From assembly GCA_041642315.1 (NCBI GenBank), contig JBEPWQ010000265.1, positions 1 to 5,679 on the forward strand: a DNA stretch of 5,679 nucleotides, given 5' to 3'. This document shows, piece by piece, positions 1 to 4,619 of this stretch. Origin of the DNA: JAABSQ01 sp041642315. GTDB lineage: Bacteria > Desulfobacterota > Desulfobacteria > Desulfobacterales > Desulfococcaceae. How positions within the stretch are numbered: the first letter of the stretch is position 1; the number at the start of each line of letters is the position of its first letter. The notes under the pieces are model-generated. The model was not told where the DNA came from, did no database searches, and saw only the letters and a program-made list of their open reading frames with translations. A program made the position numbers and the translations under genes.

Positions 1-16
1 AATTCAATAACCGATG

Positions 17-22
17 AGGAGG
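17..22 (+). promoter_or_regulatory. Shine-Dalgarno site that sets the start of the first gene
   Basis: AGGAGG lies six bases before the ATG at 29. An in-frame ATG at 14 overlaps the left side of this site and has no ribosome binding site visible upstream, so 29 is the better start. Starting at 29 also gives a clean signal peptide beginning Met-Lys-Arg. Confidence 0.85.
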
Positions 23-28
23 ATTTTT

Positions 29-1051
29 ATGAAACGGATACAGATGAACACCTGTTGGATGTGGGCCATTGTTCTTGCGGTCACGGCCAGTCTGGTTTTG
101 GTCATGCCCGGATTTGCGCAGAGAAGTCAACGGGGCCAAACTTCGGATCAGGGCGATTACAGAGTGGAACCCCTGGGCTGGGTCAGTGTCGCCTATGATC
201 TCAACAACGACGGGGTCTATGAAACCTTTGAACGGGTCTACTATTATGATCTCGAACAGGCACGCCGGCAAAGCCAGGAGCGGCAGATGCGCGAAGGCCG
301 GGGACAGATGAGAAGAGACGACCAGCGAATGCAGCAGTACCAGCCGGGCAGAGATCAGCGGCAGCAACAGATGGGCCGAATGCAGCAGGACCAGCCGGGC
401 AGAGAGCAGCGACAGCAGCAGACGGACCGAATGCAGCAGGACTATCGGGTACGGCCGAGAATTCCGAGCCGGATCGATCGAAGCAAGTTCGAAAAGGTGG
501 ACGGCACTATCATCGAGCTCAAAGATGTGAAACTGGCCGGATTTGATGAAAAGCATGTGGTCGCCAGAATCAAAAATCGCGAAAACATGGTGGCCAAGGT
601 CGATCTGGGGCCCAAGGGCCGCATCTCCGATCTGGACATCAAGAAGGACCAGAGCGTATCCGTCTGGGGCAAACGCGGCACCATCAATGAAAAAAACATG
701 CTGATGGCCTACTGGATCAATGTGGACGGAAACCGCGTCTCCATTAAAAGACCCAAGGATATGAACCTGAAGCGGTACTCAGGCAAAATCCTCAAACTCA
801 AAAAGACCGCTTTCGGCGAGAGAACCGGCAACCATGTCATGGCCCGGGTCGAGCTGGACAAGGGGGGCAAGACCATCGTCAACCTGGGCCCGGAAAACCA
901 ACTCGGCGATCTGAATGTTCAGTCCGGCAAAGAATTTTCCATGCTGGCCCGCCCGGTCTTCATCGAAGGCAAAAAAGCGCTGGTTGCCGAACAGGTGATG
1001 ATGGGCGATAAAACCGCCACCATCGACTGGGAGAAGGCCAAGAAGGGGTAA
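29..1051 (+). CDS. Secreted protein of unknown function with EF-hand-like loop, Q/R-rich linker and duplicated beta-rich domain
   Basis: I do not recognise a named family. The 340-residue protein begins with a signal peptide: Lys2-Arg3, a hydrophobic stretch at about residues 10-26, and a likely cleavage after Gly-Phe-Ala30. It is therefore probably exported to the periplasm or beyond. Residues 57-68 (DLNNDGVYETFE) fit the 12-residue EF-hand calcium loop, with acidic or Asn residues at positions 1, 3, 5 and 12 and Gly at 6. Residues 69-150 form a low-complexity Gln/Arg/Met segment that includes a 17-residue tandem repeat from residue 100. Residues 156-239 and 249-332 are two copies of one domain, aligned without gaps at an offset of 93 residues. 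Both contain G-x-I-x-x-L-K, H-V-x-A-R and a V-(D/N)-L-G-P motif. The alternating hydrophobic pattern suggests small beta-barrels, perhaps OB-fold-like, but this is inference. The gene is convergent with lon and ends 34 bases before a shared terminator. No catalytic residues are apparent. Confidence 0.85.
   Translation: MKRIQMNTCWMWAIVLAVTASLVLVMPGFAQRSQRGQTSDQGDYRVEPLGWVSVAYDLNNDGVYETFERVYYYDLEQARRQSQERQMREGRGQMRRDDQRMQQYQPGRDQRQQQMGRMQQDQPGREQRQQQTDRMQQDYRVRPRIPSRIDRSKFEKVDGTIIELKDVKLAGFDEKHVVARIKNRENMVAKVDLGPKGRISDLDIKKDQSVSVWGKRGTINEKNMLMAYWINVDGNRVSIKRPKDMNLKRYSGKILKLKKTAFGERTGNHVMARVELDKGGKTIVNLGPENQLGDLNVQSGKEFSMLARPVFIEGKKALVAEQVMMGDKTATIDWEKAKKG
326..442 (+). repeat. 51-bp tandem repeat, about 2.3 copies, inside the first gene
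   Basis: Unit 1 covers 326-376, unit 2 covers 377-427, and a third partial unit covers 428-442. By eye, units 1 and 2 match at 45 of 51 bases. Each full unit encodes 17 residues of the form RMQQxQPGR(D/E)QRQQQ followed by two variable residues; 13 of 17 residues match between the two units. Several of the six base differences are silent or conservative, which fits in-frame duplication followed by drift. The product is a basic, Gln-rich flexible linker between the N-terminal acidic loop and the paired C-terminal domains. Confidence 0.9.
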
Positions 1052-1085
1052 ACCCCTCACGCGCTGAAAACCCCATACCTGAATA

Positions 1086-1139
1086 AAAAAGGGGTGCGGG
1101 CGATCCGATTCGGATGTCCCGCACCCCTTTTATTTTTTT
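1086..1139. terminator. Bidirectional intrinsic terminator between the first gene and lon
   Basis: A perfect 10-bp GC-rich stem pairs 1091-1100 (GGGGTGCGGG) with 1118-1127. The intervening 17 bases contain a smaller 5-bp stem (1103-1107 with 1111-1115), so the structure can extend. On the plus strand it is followed by a T-rich tract at 1128-1139, and on the minus strand by the complement of the A-run at 1085-1090. It sits 34 bases after the stop of the first gene and about 73 bases after the lon stop, as expected for a terminator shared by convergent genes. Confidence 0.9.
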
Positions 1140-1199
1140 GCCGTTCCGCGCCGGCTTTTGTCAGGCCGGAGCGAGGTGAGTGTATTCCATCACTACAAT

Positions 1200-3671
1200 T
1201 TAACCGTTGACGACCCGGTCCATCTCGGTCTCGGATGCCTCGGCCTCGCCTTCCGGCTTAATGGCCGCATCCAGGGCCTCGTCGATTCGGTCCACGAGGA
1301 TGATGTTCATCGCCTCCCGAACCTCGTCGGGCAGATCTTCCAGGTCCTTTTCATTCCGGTGCGGCAGGATGACAGAGGTCATGCCCGCCCGATGGGCCGC
1401 CAGCACCTTCATTTTGATGCCGCCCACCGGCAGCACCCGACCCCGCAGGGTCACTTCGCCGGTCATTCCGACGTCGCCGCGGACCGGCTGCGCGCTGAAC
1501 AGGCTCGCCATGGCCATCACCATGGCCACGCCCGCGGACGGACCGTCTTTCGGAATGGCGCCGGCCGGCACATGGAGATGGACGTCGGTCTTTTCGAACT
1601 GGTCCGGATCCACCTGCAGTTCCAGGGCCTTGGACCGGACATAGCTGTGCGCGATCTGTGCGCTTTCCCGCATCACGTCGCCCAGCTGGCCGGTCAGGGT
1701 CAGGCCGCCTTTGCCTTTCATTCGGGTCGCCTCGATGAAGAGGATGTCCCCGCCGGTGGCGGTGACCGCCAGCCCGGTGGCGATGCCCGGAATTTCAATG
1801 TTTTCGGAAAGCTCCGACTCGAACTTTTCTTTCTTCAGATAGGTGCGGACCAGCTCCGGAGTAATCTCCACCTCGGTGCTCTTCTTGCCCACGATGCGCA
1901 CCGCGCTCTTTCGGCAGACCGCGCCGATCTGACGTTCCAGGTTTCGAACCCCGGCCTCCCGGGTATAGTCCTGAACGAGTTTGCGCAGGGCCTCGTCGGT
2001 GAAGCGGATCTCGTCTTCCCGCAACCCGTTGGCCTTGATTTGACGCTCTACCAGATGCCGCTGGGCGATCTGGACCTTTTCGTATTCGGTATAGCCGTCC
2101 AGCTGGATGATTTCCATTCGGTCCCGCAGCGGTGCCGGAATCGTCTCCAGCATATTGGCCGTGGTGATGAAGATCACGTCGCTGAGATCGAAATCCACAT
2201 CCAGATAATGATCCCGGAAGGCATGATTCTGGGCCGGGTCCAGCACCTCCAGCAGCGCACTGCTGGGATCTCCCCGCCAGTCGTTGCCGACCTTGTCCAC
2301 CTCGTCGAGCATGAAGACCGGATTTCGAGTGCCGGCCCGCTTGATGGCCTGAATGATTCTGCCCGGCATGGCGCCGATATAGGTTCGGCGATGGCCGCGG
2401 ATTTCCGCCTCGTCGCGCATGCCGCCAAGGCTCATGCGGGTGAATTTCCGCCCCAGGGCCCGGGCGATGCTCTGGCCCAAGCTGGTCTTTCCCACCCCCG
2501 GAGGGCCGGCAAAGCAGAGGATGGCGCCCATGGCTTCGGGCATGCCTTTCTTTCGATCCTGGTCTTTTTCGGCTTCGATATTGCGCTCTTGCGCCAGCAT
2601 TCGAACCGCCAGGTATTCGATGATCCGCTCTTTGACCTCATTGAGATCATAATGGTCCTCGTCCAGAACCTGACGGGCATTGTCGATGTCGGCTTTGTCT
2701 TCACTAGATGTTTTCCAAGGCAGCTCGAGAATCCAGTCCAGATAGGTTTTTATCACCGAGTATTCGGGGGAATGGGGGGACATCCCCTTGAACCGCTTCA
2801 ATTCCCGCTCGGCCTCTTTGCGGACCTCGTCCGGAATATCGGCTTCATCCAGTTTTTCCGTGTATTCCTGAGCCTCGGACTGGTTCTCGTCGGTTTCGCC
2901 CAGCTCCTTCTGAATCGCCTTGAGCTGCTGGCGCAGAAAATATTCCCGCTGGGCCTTGTCCATTTCTCCCTTGGCCTCGGTCTGAATTTTTTTGCCGAGG
3001 GTGAGCAGTTCCTTCTCTCGGGAAAGATGGGCGATCAGAATCCGAATCTTTTCCTTGACCGTATCGGCTTCAATGATTTCCTGGCCCTTGGCCACATCCA
3101 GGCCGATGCTGCCGGCCACCAGATAGACCAGATACCGCGGATCTTCCACCTGATTCAGGTATTCGATCGCCTCCTTGGGCAGATTCGGGGACAGGGTCAC
3201 CACCTCCTGGGCCACTTCCCGCAGGCTGCGAGCCAAGGCATCGGTTTCCAGATCCTGCTCCATCGACGCCGGAGATATGATTATCCGCGCTTTTAGATAG
3301 GGAGACTCGGCCAACCAGTGGTCGACCCGGAACCGCTCCAGCCCCTGAATAATGACCTGAAGGGTATTGTCGGATGTGCGCATGACCCGCTCGATCTTGG
3401 CCACCGTCCCCACCTCGTGAACCTGTCCGGGTCGGGGGGTTTCAATGGAGGGATCCTTCATACTGACCAGACCGATGATCCGGTTCCCTTTCATGGCCTC
3501 TTCGACCAGGGCAACGGACCGGGGAATCCCCACCGCCAGCGGCATTACCGAATAGGGAAAGGCGACCGTGTTCCGCAACGGCAGAATCGGCAATTCTTCC
3601 GGAATATTCGCCATTTTCTGGGTCTTCTCTTCTTGTTCTGTGTTATGTATCTCTTTTTCCTCTATGTTCAT
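1200..3671 (-). CDS. lon: ATP-dependent serine protease Lon (LonA type)
   Basis: Lon is a cytoplasmic homohexameric AAA+ protease that unfolds and degrades misfolded and short-lived regulatory proteins using ATP. The 823-residue product has the full LonA layout. The N-terminal substrate-binding domain covers about residues 25-220, starting at ELPILPLRN. A helical linker includes YFLRQQLKAIQKELGE near 244-259. The AAA+ module has Walker A GPPGVGKT at 389-396, Walker B FMLDE at 453-457, a sensor-1 Asn in TTAN at 506 and a sensor-2 Arg in GVRNLER at 576. The C-terminal protease domain has catalytic Ser712 in PKDGPSAG and catalytic Lys755 in GGIKMK. The 43-residue Ser-Lys spacing matches E. coli Lon. 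The protein is slightly longer than E. coli Lon (784 residues) because of a polar, Glu-rich N-terminal extension of about 20 residues and an acidic C-terminal tail. The ATG at 3671 is preferred: AAGGTG lies 7 bases upstream, while the in-frame ATG at 3614 has no good site. The gene appears monocistronic. Confidence 0.97.
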   Translation of the reverse strand: MNIEEKEIHNTEQEEKTQKMANIPEELPILPLRNTVAFPYSVMPLAVGIPRSVALVEEAMKGNRIIGLVSMKDPSIETPRPGQVHEVGTVAKIERVMRTSDNTLQVIIQGLERFRVDHWLAESPYLKARIIISPASMEQDLETDALARSLREVAQEVVTLSPNLPKEAIEYLNQVEDPRYLVYLVAGSIGLDVAKGQEIIEADTVKEKIRILIAHLSREKELLTLGKKIQTEAKGEMDKAQREYFLRQQLKAIQKELGETDENQSEAQEYTEKLDEADIPDEVRKEAERELKRFKGMSPHSPEYSVIKTYLDWILELPWKTSSEDKADIDNARQVLDEDHYDLNEVKERIIEYLAVRMLAQERNIEAEKDQDRKKGMPEAMGAILCFAGPPGVGKTSLGQSIARALGRKFTRMSLGGMRDEAEIRGHRRTYIGAMPGRIIQAIKRAGTRNPVFMLDEVDKVGNDWRGDPSSALLEVLDPAQNHAFRDHYLDVDFDLSDVIFITTANMLETIPAPLRDRMEIIQLDGYTEYEKVQIAQRHLVERQIKANGLREDEIRFTDEALRKLVQDYTREAGVRNLERQIGAVCRKSAVRIVGKKSTEVEITPELVRTYLKKEKFESELSENIEIPGIATGLAVTATGGDILFIEATRMKGKGGLTLTGQLGDVMRESAQIAHSYVRSKALELQVDPDQFEKTDVHLHVPAGAIPKDGPSAGVAMVMAMASLFSAQPVRGDVGMTGEVTLRGRVLPVGGIKMKVLAAHRAGMTSVILPHRNEKDLEDLPDEVREAMNIILVDRIDEALDAAIKPEGEAEASETEMDRVVNG

Positions 3672-3678
3672 GGATTCA

Positions 3679-3684
3679 CACCTT
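3679..3684 (-). promoter_or_regulatory. Ribosome binding site of lon
   Basis: On the minus strand AAGGTG ends seven bases before the ATG at 3671. This fixes the lon start there, rather than at the upstream in-frame TTG at 3785 or the internal ATG at 3614. Confidence 0.75.
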
Positions 3685-3730
3685 TTGATTAGGAGGTTGT
3701 TAGCACATTTTTTGCATGTTATATTTGTTC

Positions 3731-3785
3731 GGTTGCAAGGGCAATATAATACCGCATTATTTTTTGTAAAGTTCAATGGTTGCAA
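3731..3785. repeat. Direct repeat GGTTGCAA flanking the candidate lon promoter
   Basis: The 8-mer GGTTGCAA occurs at 3731-3738 and again at 3778-3785, starts 47 bp apart. The two copies bracket the predicted -10 and -35 elements. They could be operator half-sites, but eight bases is short enough to arise by chance. Confidence 0.35.
3746..3776 (-). promoter_or_regulatory. Candidate sigma-70-type promoter of lon
   Basis: Read on the minus strand, TTGAAC (3771-3776) serves as the -35 and TATTAT (3746-3751) as the -10. The 19-bp spacer is longer than the usual 17. Transcription would begin near 3739, giving a leader of roughly 68 bases. No good sigma-32 heat-shock site or complete CIRCE element is visible. 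The spacer makes this a moderate-to-weak call. Confidence 0.35.
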
Positions 3786-3936
3786 TCACCGGTCGCATGC
3801 CGTGCCACCTCCATTCTGTTTGAGAAAGTGAGTTCGTTTTTCTTCCATTACTAGAAAAATAACCATGTTTATTCCATTCGCCACTTTTTTTGATGAACTG
3901 CGTGCCTTGTTTGTTCTTTTCCCCGGGAATCTCGCC

Positions 3937-3965
3937 TTGACAGAAAGTCCCGACGGGCTCATTTT
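3937..3965 (+). promoter_or_regulatory. Candidate sigma-70-type promoter of the yceD-like/radical SAM operon
   Basis: A perfect -35 TTGACA (3937-3942) is followed after exactly 17 bases by a poor -10, CATTTT (3960-3965). Transcription would start near 3972 and give a leader of about 86 bases. The perfect -35 and the correct orientation support it; the weak -10 is the main doubt. Confidence 0.45.
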
Positions 3966-4016
3966 AAAAAAGTATTTGATCCGATCCAATGCCGGTGTCA
4001 TTCCTTTTCCCCGGCG

Positions 4017-4031
4017 GGTTCGGAACGAACC
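4017..4031 (+). other. Short perfect hairpin in the leader of the yceD-like gene
   Basis: GGTTCG (4017-4022) pairs perfectly with CGAACC (4026-4031) across a three-base GAA loop. It ends 16 bases before the GGAGG ribosome binding site. No T-run follows, so it is not an intrinsic terminator; it could affect transcript stability or translation. A weaker 5-bp pairing, 3991-3995 with 4011-4015, lies just upstream. Confidence 0.5.
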
Positions 4032-4047
4032 AACATTGAGACGCGAC

Positions 4048-4052
4048 GGAGG
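4048..4052 (+). promoter_or_regulatory. Shine-Dalgarno site selecting a TTG start
   Basis: GGAGG lies five bases before the TTG at 4058. No ATG or GTG in this frame lies at a suitable distance, and the next in-frame Met is residue 54, inside the conserved domain. The site therefore supports TTG as the true start. Confidence 0.8.
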
Positions 4053-4057
4053 TTGTT

Positions 4058-4603
4058 TTGAAAATCATCATCGACAGAATCCCCGAAGAAGGGCTTATCC
4101 TCGAATTTGACGAAAAACCGGAATCTTTTCCGGTTTTAAAAGACATCGAGGCGTCCGGGGAATGCGTCTTTCCCGAGCCGATTCACAATGAACTGACGGT
4201 TTACCGGGTTCGGGACATGGTTTCGGTCAAGGGAACGGTCGAAACCCGCGTCCGCATCCCCTGCGCCCGATGCCTGGAAGATGCCGAAATTCCTTTGAAA
4301 AAGCGGTTGAACGTCTACTTCACCCGGAATATGCCCGAACTGGAGGGGCCCACCACGAAAGACGGGGTGGAAATTCGGGATGAGGTGATCGGCCTGGTGC
4401 CTTTTGAAGGCGAGGCGATTGAACTGGACGAGGTGATTCAAGAACAGGTGGTCATCTCGCTTCCCTCCCGACCCCTCTGCCGGACCGAATGCAAGGGACT
4501 CTGCCCCCGGTGCGGTGCGGATCTCAACCGAAATCCCTGCGATTGCGACACCACCCGGTACAATGAGCAGTTTGCGGTCTTGAAGGACCTCAAACTGAAA
4601 TAG
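4058..4603 (+). CDS. yceD: YceD/DUF177 family cysteine-rich protein, linked to rRNA/ribosome assembly
   Basis: The 181-residue product has the features of the YceD (DUF177) family. Members are cytoplasmic, usually encoded next to rpmF, and implicated in accumulation of 23S rRNA; the exact biochemical role is unclear. The N-terminus (MKIIIDRIPEEGL) is typical. Two cysteine clusters follow: CARC at 69-72, in the usual position before the CLE-type segment, and a C-terminal set C141-x3-C145-x3-C149-x2-C152 with C161-x-C163, the last part reading CPRCGADLN. These may bind zinc, which is inference. The acidic middle segment (about residues 93-130) is also usual. Translation starts at TTG with GGAGG five bases upstream, so expression may be tuned down. 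The stop codon is 16 bases from the next gene, a radical SAM enzyme, where rpmF would be expected. The family call is strong; the symbol is taken from E. coli. Confidence 0.88.
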   Translation: MKIIIDRIPEEGLILEFDEKPESFPVLKDIEASGECVFPEPIHNELTVYRVRDMVSVKGTVETRVRIPCARCLEDAEIPLKKRLNVYFTRNMPELEGPTTKDGVEIRDEVIGLVPFEGEAIELDEVIQEQVVISLPSRPLCRTECKGLCPRCGADLNRNPCDCDTTRYNEQFAVLKDLKLK

Positions 4604-4619
4604 AAACGGAGCCAAAAAC

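Larger units (their letters stand above)
3672..4057. other. 386-bp divergent intergenic control region between lon and the yceD-like gene
   Basis: No convincing gene lies here. The lon-proximal part (about 3685-3780) is AT-rich, while the part next to the yceD-like gene (about 3980-4055) is more GC-rich. It holds the lon ribosome binding site, a candidate lon promoter, two copies of GGTTGCAA around that promoter, a TTGACA promoter candidate facing right, and a leader hairpin before the TTG start. I see nothing assignable in about 3787-3930. Short open frames across the gap lack ribosome binding sites and look unlike proteins. Confidence 0.8.

Noticed and set aside
1..5. AATTC at the left edge as a possible EcoRI cloning junction
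   Set aside because: Five bases cannot establish a junction, and an uncut GAATTC also occurs inside the radical SAM gene near 4719-4724.
1147..1173. Second hairpin between the terminator and the lon stop
   Set aside because: CCGGC (1151-1155) pairs with GCCGG (1165-1169), with three more pairs beyond a mismatch, but no T-run follows on either strand. It may only add structure to the lon 3' end.
1158..3296. A 712-residue open frame on the plus strand opposite lon
   Set aside because: It lies entirely across the strongly supported lon gene or its 3' flank. Its product is rich in His, Phe, Gln and Gly with no recognisable domain, as expected for the antisense of a GC-rich gene.
3700..3726. Possible CIRCE heat-shock operator upstream of lon
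   Set aside because: TTAGCAC at 3700-3706 matches only the start of the left arm (TTAGCACTC); the right arm GAGTGCTAA is absent at the required distance.
3672..3785. N-terminal extension of Lon starting at a TTG at 3785, containing CPC and CKKC
   Set aside because: The extension translates the AT-rich promoter and leader region, does not resemble Lon N-termini, and the ATG at 3671 has a good ribosome binding site. The cysteine pattern is probably accidental.
3786..4001. A 71-residue minus-strand open frame in the intergenic gap
   Set aside because: The only purine-rich stretch before its ATG abuts the start codon, too close to work as a ribosome binding site. The product is Lys/Arg-rich with no family resemblance, and it crosses the TTGACA promoter candidate.
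3865..4110. An 81-residue plus-strand open frame overlapping the start of the yceD-like gene
   Set aside because: It overlaps the conserved N-terminus of the YceD protein in another frame and has no ribosome binding site or recognisable domain.
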